In this document: positions 54,833-63,356 of the stretch, piece by piece
Layout: each line of letters opens with the position of its first letter
Numbering within the stretch: position 1 is the stretch's first letter
NCBI GenBank assembly: GCA_024698075.1
Contig: JAILRP010000074.1
Span: 1-64,000 of the forward strand
Source: Lachnospiraceae bacterium
GTDB taxonomy: Bacteria > Bacillota > Clostridia > Lachnospirales > Lachnospiraceae
Length of the DNA: 64,000 nucleotides
Reading direction: 5' to 3'
The notes under the pieces: generated by a model
What the model saw: only the letters and a program-made list of their open reading frames with translations
Database searches by the model: none
What the model was told of the DNA's origin: nothing
Translations under genes and position numbers: made by a program

Positions 54833-55764
54833 TCCTTCTTACCTGCCTCTTTTACCGTGTCGATGATGTACACGGGCCTGTTCCTCGTGGCATCAAGCGT
54901 GCGCCACAGATATTCCCCGAGCACTCCGAGCATCAGAAGTATTATGCCGGTCGAGAACAGCACAAGGCACATGAGGGTCGACCATCCACGCACGGGCGTT
55001 CCGACTACGAAGAACTCTATCAGTACCTCTATTATCCAAATGAACGCGAGTATCGCCATCGCGACTCCGAATCCCGACATGAACTTTATGGGGAAATACG
55101 AAAAGCTCATCATCGAATCTATCACGAGCTTGAACTTCTTGGAAAAAGTCCACCTTGACCTGCCCACTTCCCTGTCCTTCCTGTGGAAATAGACGTTGTC
55201 CGACTTGAATCCCATCCAGAGCACCTGAAGCGACAGTGATGAATTTTTTTCGTCAAGGCGAAGAAGCACCTCTATCGCCTGGCGGTCGAGCAGATAACAG
55301 TCAAATCCGCCCTTGGGCATCTTCTTGTCTATGGTCTTTCTTACGATCGAATAATAAAGGTTCGCAAAGAATTTCTTTACCGCAGGTTCATCCCTCTGCT
55401 CCCTGACCGCAAGGACGACCTTATTGCCCTCCTTCCACTTGTCATAAAGCCTCACGATGAGCTCCGAATCTTCCTGAAGATCTGCCTGCTTGGTTACCGC
55501 ACAGTCGCCGCTGCAGTTTGCAAATCCGGCAAGGAGTGCCGCATGCTCCCCGAAATTGCGTGACAGCCTGACAAGCTTGACGTTGCCGTCGAGCTCGCTG
55601 ATGGCGTTCATGACAGACCATGAGTCGTCCCCCGAGCCGTCATCAACCATCACTATCTCGTAATCGCCGAGCGTGGGCAGTATCTTCTGCTTCATGTCCT
55701 CATAAAGCAGCATGAGTGTGTCGGCATTATAGTATACTGGAATTATTATCGATATCCTGCTCAT
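54829..55764 (-). CDS. GT2 polyprenyl-phosphate glycosyltransferase (DPM1/GtrB-like)
   Basis: 311 aa. GT-A domain: ISIIIPVYYNADTL, VMVDDGSGDDSW and a donor-binding DLQED in KQADLQEDSEL, then two C-terminal transmembrane helices (about 230-255 and 265-290). This layout is that of enzymes that load a sugar onto undecaprenyl phosphate. AAAGGATG precedes the ATG. With the half-transporters and GT-C protein it completes a load-flip-transfer set. Confidence 0.87.
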   Translation of the reverse strand: MSRISIIIPVYYNADTLMLLYEDMKQKILPTLGDYEIVMVDDGSGDDSWSVMNAISELDGNVKLVRLSRNFGEHAALLAGFANCSGDCAVTKQADLQEDSELIVRLYDKWKEGNKVVLAVREQRDEPAVKKFFANLYYSIVRKTIDKKMPKGGFDCYLLDRQAIEVLLRLDEKNSSLSLQVLWMGFKSDNVYFHRKDREVGRSRWTFSKKFKLVIDSMMSFSYFPIKFMSGFGVAMAILAFIWIIEVLIEFFVVGTPVRGWSTLMCLVLFSTGIILLMLGVLGEYLWRTLDATRNRPVYIIDTVKEAGKKE

Positions 55765-55767
55765 GTT

Positions 55768-57576
55768 TCATCCTTTCAGATAAGCCTTTACCGCTTCGTA
55801 TTCCTCTTTCGGAAGGAATGGGAACATATCATCATTTGCAGCGGAAGTTATCGTTCCGTCCTCGTGGACCTTTGAGGAAAGCTTCGGTTCGAAGTTCATG
55901 TTCTCGTCAACGACGGCCTCGATAATGACGGGGCCGCTGCCCTCGGCGGCAGACAGTATCTTCTCCTTTATCCCGTCCTCGCTGTCTATGCGCACATACG
56001 GTATCGAAAACGCATATGCGACCTTGGAAAAATCAGGGAACGACACGCCGTTTCCGTCGCACACTCCGATGAGGGGGCGTCCGGCGAACAGGTTGTGCTG
56101 CGTCTGCCTGATCGAATGGTATCCGTTGTTATTGAGTATCACGATCTTAAGGTTAAGATCGTTGTATCTTACCGTCTGCAGCTCCTGTATGTTCATCATG
56201 AAGCTTCCGTCACCGTCAACACAGAATACACGTCCGCCGCTTTGCCTTCTTGCCACGGCAGCGCCTATCGCGGCGGGGAAGCCGTATCCCATCGCGGCGC
56301 ATCCCGAATTCGTAAAAAGCCTCTGGTCCTTTTTTATGACGGATGTCTGAAAGCCGATGACACATGCACCGCCGTTTCCGGTCACGGTCACATCCCCTTC
56401 TTTGAGGCAGTCAAAAAACGCCTCATAAAAAACGTAAGGGTTGAGCTTTCCCGTATGCCTGTAGCTATCAAGCACCGCAGGATATCTTCCGTCAACATCC
56501 TTTGCGCGCATGAGCCACTCCGAGTGTTCTCCCGCTGCCTGTACGTTTTCGTCCATATAGCGCACTATGTCGCGCATGACATCACGAACGTCGGCATGTA
56601 CCGCCATGTCGGTCTTTACCGTGGGCTTTTTAAGCTCATTCTCATCTATGTCAACCACTATCTTATAGGCATCGGCAGCAAACGCATGCCGGTTATAGCT
56701 TATGATCCTGATGTTCATCCTGCAGCCGAGCACGAGCAGGAGGTCAGCAGACTGTGCGACAAAGTTTCCGCCCCGAAGGCCGACGGTCCCGGGCTTTCCG
56801 CAAAAGAGCGGGTGGTCCGTGGGCATTACGTCATGCGCATTCCACGCGGTAAGCACGGGTATCGAAAGTGCTTCGGTGCACCTTATGAACTCGTCCCTCG
56901 CACCGGCGACATTTATCCCGGTCCCGGCGAGGATCACGGGACGCTTCGCCTCCCTGATCTTTTCTATTATCTGCTCCGTGAGCGAACTGTCATATACGGG
57001 ATTTTCGGAATCATCCGGATCGTACCCCGGAAGATTTTCGGTATCGACATATGCCGCCTGGATATCAAGCGGGATGTCGAGCCATACGGGACCCTTCCTC
57101 CCGTTATTGCTGAGATACCATGCCTTCTCGAGATGGTATCTTATCGTATCCTTATCAGTCACCATGACCGAATATTTCGTCATATTCCTGACCGTATCCG
57201 CGATCTGGAATTCCTGGTCGCCGAGCTGGCGGAGCGGAATATGCGCAAACTCCGTTGTTGTCTCGCATTTAACCTGTCCCGAGACAACGAACATCGGTAT
57301 GGAATCCTGCCATGCGCCCACGACTCCGGTTATCGCATTTGTCCCTCCCGGACCGCTCGTTACGCATACCGGCGCTATGCGGCCAGTAAGCCTTGCATAT
57401 CCTTCCGCCGCTATGGCGCATGCCTGTTCATGATGGTTGTATGTGCAGGCTATCCCCTGCTTATGTCCAATCGCATCATTAAGATGCATCGCACCGCCGC
57501 CTGTTATCATGAACACGTCCGTAACACCGTGTCCGACAAAAAAATCGGCGATGTATTCCGCTACTTTGACTTTCAT
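55768..57576 (-). CDS. Thiamine pyrophosphate-dependent enzyme (acetolactate synthase-like)
   Basis: 602 aa from the ATG at 57576, which overlaps the HAD stop (ATGA). The three TPP-enzyme domains are present: N-terminal with the catalytic Glu in YNHHEQACAIAAEGYARLTG; central; and C-terminal TPP loop GDGSFMMNIQELQTV ending ILNNN (GDG to NN spacing typical). The FAD-site features of true acetolactate synthase cannot be judged. In a glycan cluster with a DRE-TIM aldolase it probably makes or breaks a C-C bond on a keto acid or sugar rather than making branched-chain amino acids. Confidence 0.85.
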   Translation of the reverse strand: MKVKVAEYIADFFVGHGVTDVFMITGGGAMHLNDAIGHKQGIACTYNHHEQACAIAAEGYARLTGRIAPVCVTSGPGGTNAITGVVGAWQDSIPMFVVSGQVKCETTTEFAHIPLRQLGDQEFQIADTVRNMTKYSVMVTDKDTIRYHLEKAWYLSNNGRKGPVWLDIPLDIQAAYVDTENLPGYDPDDSENPVYDSSLTEQIIEKIREAKRPVILAGTGINVAGARDEFIRCTEALSIPVLTAWNAHDVMPTDHPLFCGKPGTVGLRGGNFVAQSADLLLVLGCRMNIRIISYNRHAFAADAYKIVVDIDENELKKPTVKTDMAVHADVRDVMRDIVRYMDENVQAAGEHSEWLMRAKDVDGRYPAVLDSYRHTGKLNPYVFYEAFFDCLKEGDVTVTGNGGACVIGFQTSVIKKDQRLFTNSGCAAMGYGFPAAIGAAVARRQSGGRVFCVDGDGSFMMNIQELQTVRYNDLNLKIVILNNNGYHSIRQTQHNLFAGRPLIGVCDGNGVSFPDFSKVAYAFSIPYVRIDSEDGIKEKILSAAEGSGPVIIEAVVDENMNFEPKLSSKVHEDGTITSAANDDMFPFLPKEEYEAVKAYLKG

Positions 57577-58226
57577 AACACGTACCCCAATATCTCCCCG
57601 CATGATGCCGCAGCACCTATGCAGCGAAAAGCTTTGACGGCTTTTTCGTCGGCAAATCCGAATCCGTATGTCACCCCGATAAAAGGCATCCCTATCTCGG
57701 CCGCACCTACGGCATCGTTGTCGCTGTCTCCGACCATGACGGCTCTTTGCCTGTCAGTAATGCCGAGCTTTTCCATTGCATTTATTATTATATCCTTTTT
57801 CGTAAGCTTCCCTTCAAAGTCAGACCCGCATATGGCATCGCATGCCTTGTCAAAGCCGAAATGTCCGAGCAGGCTGTCGGCATAATCCTGCCTCTTGTAT
57901 GTTGCGACCGCCGTTTTGATGCCTGCCGATGACATGGCATCTATCGCTTCGAATATGCCATCATAGGGCTTGGCAAGAAGGACATCGCCTTCCTTGTACC
58001 TGTCGCGGAAATGTGCCGCGGCCGCTGCGGCCTCTTCTTCATCCATGCCGTAAACCCGTGCGAACGATCTTTGCATCGGAGGTCCTATGAAAGTGCGGAG
58101 CACTTCATCATCTATCGGGCGAAGCCCCATCTTATCAATAACATATCTTACGGAACTGAACACTCCTTCCGCGGTATCAAGGAGCGTGCCGTCAAGGTCG
58201 AATATGACCGCATCATATTTTCTCAT
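57573..58226 (-). CDS. HAD-IA phosphatase (phosphoglycolate phosphatase-like)
   Basis: 217 aa. Motif I VIFDLDGTLLDTAEG with nucleophile Asp, motif II around KTAVATYKR, motif III KKDIIINAM and motif IV MVGDSDNDAVGAAE. Starts at 58226, inside the last codons of the aldolase gene (14-nt overlap), so the two are coupled. Substrate is likely a phosphorylated intermediate of the cassette. Confidence 0.85.
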   Translation of the reverse strand: MRKYDAVIFDLDGTLLDTAEGVFSSVRYVIDKMGLRPIDDEVLRTFIGPPMQRSFARVYGMDEEEAAAAAAHFRDRYKEGDVLLAKPYDGIFEAIDAMSSAGIKTAVATYKRQDYADSLLGHFGFDKACDAICGSDFEGKLTKKDIIINAMEKLGITDRQRAVMVGDSDNDAVGAAEIGMPFIGVTYGFGFADEKAVKAFRCIGAAASCGEILGYVL

Positions 58227-59814
58227 AAATGCTCTCCGTGACAAAGACCGGCTCGACCCCGAGCTTTCTGATGGACTTTACCGTATCCTCATTGATGTTG
58301 TCGGCCTCTTCCCTGCTGTATGAGTATTCCATGTTCGGATTGACATAGTTTGAAACCGATGTTTCCCTGTATCCGTCAAAGCCTGCGAGTGCAACGCTTC
58401 CCGCACCGGCCTTCTTCAGAAGGCGCAGCAGCATGATGAGCGGATTATCAGGCATGAGCGCCTCCTCATCAAGAAGTGCACCGTAATTCAGCGTATAATC
58501 GAATTCTCCGCATGTCCTGGTGATATTTGATGTCGCGATGAGCTTTGAACTCTCCTTCTGACCGATGAGCGCGGAGCTCAGCTGCACATACCGCTTGGCA
58601 TTGCTCATGAACACATAGTCCGTTTCATAATCTTTCGGGATGAAGTTTATCGCGATTGTAACACACTTATTCCCCGCAAGGTATTCTTCCACCCTGTCCC
58701 TCTGAGCGTATATGTTCTTTCCGGGTCCCATGATGAGCACGTCGGCACCCGAAAGATCGGCAAGAAGATCTTCGACCGAAGGCGAGTCGGCACAGTGCTG
58801 TTTCTGGTATTTAAAATACAGTTCCCTGATGAGTTCGGCATCGTACAGGAGTTTCTTCTCCCCTTCGAGATTATCGAGTATCTCGTTTATGGACTTGACC
58901 GACAGCTTGCCGGTATCCATGAGGTAATTCACATAGTTCGGGTGGCAGTCATGGGATGCCGCAAGGAAGAACTTGAACGAATACCCCCATCCTATCCTGC
59001 GGTACAGATCGAGTATCGTCACCTCTATCGCCTCAAGTATCTGGCTATTGTGATAGCTCCTTCCGTGAACTTCGTTCATGTGCATGACAAGCAGCTCTAT
59101 CGGGGTGTTCCCTGCACTCTTCCCCATGCCGTAGAGCGTACCGTCAACGATCAGCATCCTGTCCTTCGGAGGATCGTCAATAAGCTCTATGCAGTTTGCA
59201 TAGGCAAGCTGGAAATTGTTGTGGGCATGGTATCCTATCCCGATCGATCTCTTCAGCGAAGAGCAGGCTATGTCAAAGTAATGCCGCAGCTGCCCTTTAT
59301 GCAGAAGCCCGTAAGTGTCAACGAGGGAGAACGCATACGGCTCGAGGCCGTTCACAAGGCCGAGAAGCTCCGCAAATTCCTCATCATTGTAGCTTGTTAT
59401 CGAAACCGCCTGGGCAAAAACTTTATATCCCTTTTCCTTGACGGTGTGGCAGAAGGCTATCGCCTCATGCATCTTCTGTTTTTTGAATATGACCCTTATG
59501 CCGTCAAGAAAACTCTCACTGCAGTTCTTCAGATTGCCGGCGGAGCACGTTCCGTAATCTATCATGCCTACCGCCATGGAATTTCCTTTGTCAAGTTTTC
59601 CGTACAGGATGTCGGCGCTCTCGCTGTCAGGAAAGATCGTCCTGTTCTCATCAAACGGCCTTCTCTCATCAAGGAAGCCGGTCTCGATGATATCGATCCC
59701 GGCGCTGACAAGGCGCTCAAAAATATTGACTATGCTGCTCCTGCCAAACTCCCAGTCGTTAAGGTATCCGCCGTCACGAAGGGTGCAGTCGAGAAGTTTT
59801 ATCTCATTTTTCAT
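58213..59814 (-). CDS. DRE-TIM aldolase (HMGL-like) fused to an uncharacterised C-terminal domain
   Basis: 533 aa from the ATG at 59814 (AGAGG upstream). Residues 1-280 are a DRE-TIM metalloenzyme: LLDCTLRDGGYLNDWEFG near the N-terminus and the metal site HxH in IGYHAHNNFQLAYANC, as in 4-hydroxy-2-oxovalerate aldolases and homocitrate synthases. Residues about 320-533 are a separate domain starting DVLIMGPGKNIYAQRDR, which recalls the nucleotide-binding opening of DUF115/LPS-type proteins. The fusion suggests making and then handling a sugar-like acid. It overlaps the half-transporter by 11 nt. Confidence 0.8.
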   Translation of the reverse strand: MKNEIKLLDCTLRDGGYLNDWEFGRSSIVNIFERLVSAGIDIIETGFLDERRPFDENRTIFPDSESADILYGKLDKGNSMAVGMIDYGTCSAGNLKNCSESFLDGIRVIFKKQKMHEAIAFCHTVKEKGYKVFAQAVSITSYNDEEFAELLGLVNGLEPYAFSLVDTYGLLHKGQLRHYFDIACSSLKRSIGIGYHAHNNFQLAYANCIELIDDPPKDRMLIVDGTLYGMGKSAGNTPIELLVMHMNEVHGRSYHNSQILEAIEVTILDLYRRIGWGYSFKFFLAASHDCHPNYVNYLMDTGKLSVKSINEILDNLEGEKKLLYDAELIRELYFKYQKQHCADSPSVEDLLADLSGADVLIMGPGKNIYAQRDRVEEYLAGNKCVTIAINFIPKDYETDYVFMSNAKRYVQLSSALIGQKESSKLIATSNITRTCGEFDYTLNYGALLDEEALMPDNPLIMLLRLLKKAGAGSVALAGFDGYRETSVSNYVNPNMEYSYSREEADNINEDTVKSIRKLGVEPVFVTESIYEKI

Positions 59815-60220
59815 CGGTGACCTCTTTATCCGAAGCTGATGCCGCCAAAGACGCCGTCTTATCTTCCGGCTGCCCTCCGGCATCTGCCGTTACTATAAGT
59901 ATGATGCCGCATATGATAACTGCCGCACCGGCTATCTTTTTTATCGTTACCTGCTCGTCAAATATGAAGTATCCCCAGATTATGCCCCATATAACGGTGA
60001 CGCCACGGTTGGCATAGGCGCTGATGAGGGGCATATGCTTTATTATCTGCTGCCATGCGCACGCATACATGAACAATCCGAACAGGACAGCCCCATACAG
60101 CAGCAGGAACTTAAACGACAGGAATTCCTCGCCCGCGGCATACTTTGACGCCACGCCGGTAAGGGAATATACACCAAGTATGATATGCAGGATTATGAGA
60201 TACTTTATACTATTTTTCAT
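59804..60220 (-). CDS. EamA-type half-transporter (flippase candidate)
   Basis: 138 aa from the ATG at 60220 (within the HAD stop, 11-nt overlap). Four transmembrane segments with LPLISAYANRGVTVIWGIIWG and IAGAAVIICGIILIV, the EamA domain pattern, and a soluble acidic tail (GGQPEDKTASLAASASDKEV). Probably pairs with 54494-54832 or with itself to move a polyprenyl-linked sugar. The frame to 60283 is not supported by a binding site. Confidence 0.75.
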   Translation of the reverse strand: MKNSIKYLIILHIILGVYSLTGVASKYAAGEEFLSFKFLLLYGAVLFGLFMYACAWQQIIKHMPLISAYANRGVTVIWGIIWGYFIFDEQVTIKKIAGAAVIICGIILIVTADAGGQPEDKTASLAASASDKEVTDEK

Positions 60221-60845
60221 ACGATCTTCTCTTTCTGATATTGCGGCAGAGTATGAGGCTGTCGGAGCCGGCAGCAGATGCACACATTCCGTCTTTTTCC
60301 TCCCGGTCCCCTATCATGAGGGTCTCTTCGGGTGATACGCCGCAGTCTGCCATTACGGTAAGCAGTCCCTTCGGCGAAGGCTTCAGCTCGTCTATCCTCG
60401 GATCATCGGGATCGTATATCCCGTCAGCTGTCACCGATAAAGCGGCAAGCTTATCCGCCGCAGGATAATCGGAAAGCACCACGACTTTCTTTCCGCGCTT
60501 TCTGAGCTCATCCATAAAGGCTATGAGCCTTTCATCCCTTTCCTCATAAAGGAGTGACAGCGGCAGTTCATATATCCATTTTCTGACGGCGGCATAAAGC
60601 TTTTTCGGATCCATCTTTACATCTTGTGCCGCCTGATTTATCATGTCGGGCTCATAGGCGCTTTGGCTCCTGTCCTTTACGGCTCGGAAGCGCATGATCC
60701 CTAAAAGCTCCTTTATTCCAAACGGGTGCAGCATGTAATATCCGATAAGGCGAATCCCCATCTTCATCCTAAGCCGCCTCTGGTCGTAAAGGGTCCCGTC
60801 AAGATCGAAAACATATAAGCTGTAGTCGTTAATGTCTCTTCTCAT
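60210..60845 (-). CDS. HAD-superfamily phosphatase
   Basis: 211 aa. Motif I FDLDGTLYDQRRLR, a helical cap, motif II VVVLSDYPAA, Lys in KPSPKGLL, motif IV MIGDREEKDG. The neighbour upstream is the phosphoribosyl-polyprenyl synthase, so dephosphorylation of polyprenyl-phosphate 5-phosphoribose is a plausible role, by analogy with the actinobacterial pathway. 11 nt after the UbiA stop; the binding site is weak. Confidence 0.75.
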   Translation of the reverse strand: MRRDINDYSLYVFDLDGTLYDQRRLRMKMGIRLIGYYMLHPFGIKELLGIMRFRAVKDRSQSAYEPDMINQAAQDVKMDPKKLYAAVRKWIYELPLSLLYEERDERLIAFMDELRKRGKKVVVLSDYPAADKLAALSVTADGIYDPDDPRIDELKPSPKGLLTVMADCGVSPEETLMIGDREEKDGMCASAAGSDSLILCRNIRKRRSYEK

Positions 60846-60856
60846 GAACTTAATGC

Positions 60857-61783
60857 CTACATATCAAACAGCGTGGGAACTGCCCAGTAGGACGGCATCG
60901 GGATGTCAATGAACGTGAGTGCGAGAAGTATGAGCACAAGGATTGCGATATAGACAAGAAGCGATTTCTCCTTGTAAAGCTTCTCAGGCTTCTGCACTGC
61001 CGAGTCCGGCTTGAACGCTATATACAGGTAAAAGCAGAAAAGTCCGAACACGAACGGCATCGCAATGATGTATTCCATCCTGTATTTGATCATGAACACT
61101 CCGATGAAGAATGTCGCGCACATCGCATAGAAGAACGATGACACGAGAAGGCTCGTCTCGGTATAGGCGGCAAAGCTCTTTCTGTAAAGGCCCGCAACCG
61201 AAGGGTCTCCGATCATCCTGTATTCCGCGAACCTCTTTGTCGCCATCAGGAAAGCCCCGGCGAACCAGTATCCTATCAGTATGCTTATCGGGGGCTGATA
61301 ATCCTGCGTGATTATGAACCATCCGAGAAGGAGGCGGATCATGTTGTTCACCGATTCGGAAAGCACGTCGAGGTAAGGTATGTCCTTGGTCCTTATCGGC
61401 TTAACGTTATATAAAACTCCCATGATGAGGAGCCATATCTCCATATACATAAAAGGCCTTCCGACAAAGAAGGAAAGCACGAGTCCGAGTATTATGAGCA
61501 GCGCGTATTCGAGGAGGACGTAAGAAAGCTTCATGTTCTCGGATACGACAGGCCTGTTCTTTTTGGTCGGATGGTATTTGTCAAAATCCGCGTCAAGCCA
61601 TTCGTTAATGACATAATTGGCCGATGCGATAAAGCATGTGGCGAAAAATCCGAGAATGAACTTTATGATGACGCTTCCGGAAAAAACAAAATCCGTAAGA
61701 AGCACCGCTATCACTATTCCCGGAAGAATGAAAGCATTTTTCACCCAATGGTCGGGACGCGCTATCTTGATATAGTTCTTCAT
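60857..61783 (-). CDS. UbiA-family phosphoribosyl-1-pyrophosphate:polyprenyl-phosphate transferase
   Basis: 308 aa, nine predicted membrane helices. First Asp-rich motif NEWLDADFDKYHPTKKNRPV, which fits the NDxxDxxxDxxHPxKxxRP variant of the decaprenyl-phosphate phosphoribosyltransferase (DPPR synthase) branch, and the N-terminal RPDHWVKNAF matches its RPxxWxKN. It would transfer 5-phosphoribose from PRPP to polyprenyl phosphate. AAGGAG precedes the ATG, 38 nt after Rpe with no terminator. First gene of the glycan cassette. Confidence 0.85.
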   Translation of the reverse strand: MKNYIKIARPDHWVKNAFILPGIVIAVLLTDFVFSGSVIIKFILGFFATCFIASANYVINEWLDADFDKYHPTKKNRPVVSENMKLSYVLLEYALLIILGLVLSFFVGRPFMYMEIWLLIMGVLYNVKPIRTKDIPYLDVLSESVNNMIRLLLGWFIITQDYQPPISILIGYWFAGAFLMATKRFAEYRMIGDPSVAGLYRKSFAAYTETSLLVSSFFYAMCATFFIGVFMIKYRMEYIIAMPFVFGLFCFYLYIAFKPDSAVQKPEKLYKEKSLLVYIAILVLILLALTFIDIPMPSYWAVPTLFDM

Positions 61784-61821
61784 AAGATGACTCCTTTACG
61801 ATCTGCCGCATCCGGCACCGT

Positions 61822-62481
61822 TCATTCATACTCGGCAAAAATATCCGAGAAATGTTTAGCGTTCTCCTCAATGTTTCCGCCGAAAATGCTCGATCCCATG
61901 ACGATCACGTTAGCGCCTGCCGAGAGCACTGTGCCGATGTTCTGCCTTGTTATCCCGCCATCGACCTGTATGTCGGCGACTATCTTGCTGTCCGAGAGCA
62001 TCTTCTTAAGCTTCATGATCTTGCCGGTGCAGAAATCGATGTACTCCTGTCCGCCGAATCCCGGCTCGACCGTCATTATTAGGAACATGTCGGCAAGACC
62101 GAGGTACTTACCCAGCACTTCAACATCCGTGTGGGGCTTTATCGCGATCCCGGCCCTCTTTCCGCGGCTGTGTATGCGCTCTATCGTCTTCGCAAGCGGA
62201 ACGCATGCTTCCTGATGCACCGTTATGATGTCCGCGCCCGCATCGATGAACCTGTCGACATATCTCTCCGGGGCCTCTATCATCAAATGGACGTCAAGCA
62301 CCTTTTTTGTGATCTTCCTTATCGATGATAAGACCGGAAGTCCGAACGAAATGTTCGGGACGAACATTCCGTCCATCACATCAAAGTGAAAATAGTCACA
62401 TCCCCCCGCCTCGGCTCTGGCCATCTGTTCGCCGAGTGAGGCAAAGTCCGCCGCAAGAATGGAAGGTGATAATATGATCAT
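61822..62481 (-). CDS. rpe: Ribulose-phosphate 3-epimerase
   Basis: 219 aa. TIM-barrel enzyme interconverting ribulose-5-P and xylulose-5-P. HFDVMDGMFVPNISFG with the catalytic Asp and metal ligands, DVHLMIEAPERYVDR, VEPGFGGQEYI. GGAGGCACTGACA precedes the ATG; its stop is 38 nt from the UbiA start. Supplying pentose phosphates next to a phosphoribosyl transferase may not be accidental, though rpe is also a usual neighbour of rsgA. Confidence 0.95.
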   Translation of the reverse strand: MIILSPSILAADFASLGEQMARAEAGGCDYFHFDVMDGMFVPNISFGLPVLSSIRKITKKVLDVHLMIEAPERYVDRFIDAGADIITVHQEACVPLAKTIERIHSRGKRAGIAIKPHTDVEVLGKYLGLADMFLIMTVEPGFGGQEYIDFCTGKIMKLKKMLSDSKIVADIQVDGGITRQNIGTVLSAGANVIVMGSSIFGGNIEENAKHFSDIFAEYE

Positions 62482-62483
62482 TG

Positions 62484-63356
62484 TCAGTGCCTCCTGTTCT
62501 TCTTCAGTCCGTCGTATATATAAACGTAGTTATCATATCTTCTTTGGGATATGAGGCCATCATCCACCGCAGCCTTTACGGCACATTCCGGCTCATGTGT
62601 GTGAGAGCATGGCATGAAACGACACGCCCCGCGGCCGTTAAACTCCTCGTAATATTCCGACAGATTCTCCGGACTTATATCGAAGAGCTCAAAGGAACCG
62701 AAACCCGGCGTGTCAATAATATATGTATCATTCATGAGCGGAATGATCTCGGAATGTCTTGTGGTGTGCTTTCCCCTTGCAAGCTTTTCCGATATCTCCC
62801 CGGTCTTCTGCTCGGCATTCCCCGTAAGACAGTTGATGAGCGATGATTTTCCGACACCGGACGGGCCGGCGACCACGGTGGTCTTCCCCGCAAGCAGGGC
62901 TGTAAGCTCATCTATGCCCTCTTTTTCCTTTGCGCTCGTGACGATGATCGGGCATCCGCATCCTCTGTAATCAGAAACGATGGTACTGACCCATCCGTCA
63001 TCCGCAAGGTCTTCCTTGTTGAAGCATATGCTCACCTGCAGGCCGAATGTCAAGTACTGCAGTATCATCTTGTCAAGCGTCACGAAGTTCGGCTCCGGCT
63101 TTGTCAGTGAAAATATGATGAGCGCCTGGTCGACATTGGCCACGTTCGGCCTTATCAGCGTGTTCTTACGCTCGTGTATCGCGCAGACATTTGCTTCCAT
63201 TTCATCTTCGGAGATGATATCTATATCGACTATATCGCCGACGAGCGGCTTCTCGCCGTGAAGCCTGAACAGGCCCTTGGCACGGCACGTATATGTTCCC
63301 TCATCGGTATGGACGTAATAAAATCCGCCTACACCTTTGATTATCCGTCCCGGCAT
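62484..63356 (-). CDS. rsgA: Ribosome small subunit GTPase RsgA
   Basis: 290 aa, circularly permuted GTPase that aids 30S maturation. OB-fold N-terminus, G4-type CFNKEDLAD, then G1 GPSGVGKSSLINCL, G3 DTPGFGSFEL, and a zinc finger CRFMPCSHTHEPEC. The ATG at 63356 overlaps the kinase stop by 1 nt (TGATG); a GTG one codon earlier is less likely. The order PASTA kinase, rsgA, rpe is conserved in Firmicutes. Confidence 0.95.
   Translation of the reverse strand: MPGRIIKGVGGFYYVHTDEGTYTCRAKGLFRLHGEKPLVGDIVDIDIISEDEMEANVCAIHERKNTLIRPNVANVDQALIIFSLTKPEPNFVTLDKMILQYLTFGLQVSICFNKEDLADDGWVSTIVSDYRGCGCPIIVTSAKEKEGIDELTALLAGKTTVVAGPSGVGKSSLINCLTGNAEQKTGEISEKLARGKHTTRHSEIIPLMNDTYIIDTPGFGSFELFDISPENLSEYYEEFNGRGACRFMPCSHTHEPECAVKAAVDDGLISQRRYDNYVYIYDGLKKNRRH

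Noticed and set aside
55768..57576. Acetolactate synthase for branched-chain amino acids (ilvB)
   Set aside because: No ilvN, ilvC or ilvD gene is near, and it is embedded in a glycan cassette; kept as a TPP enzyme of unknown substrate.
56095..57885. Long open frame (596 codons) on the plus strand
   Set aside because: It is antisense to the TPP enzyme gene, which has clear family motifs; no ribosome binding site or recognisable domain. A codon-bias shadow.
58795..59820. 341-codon open frame on the plus strand
   Set aside because: Antisense to the DRE-TIM aldolase fusion with no recognisable motifs; treated as a shadow.
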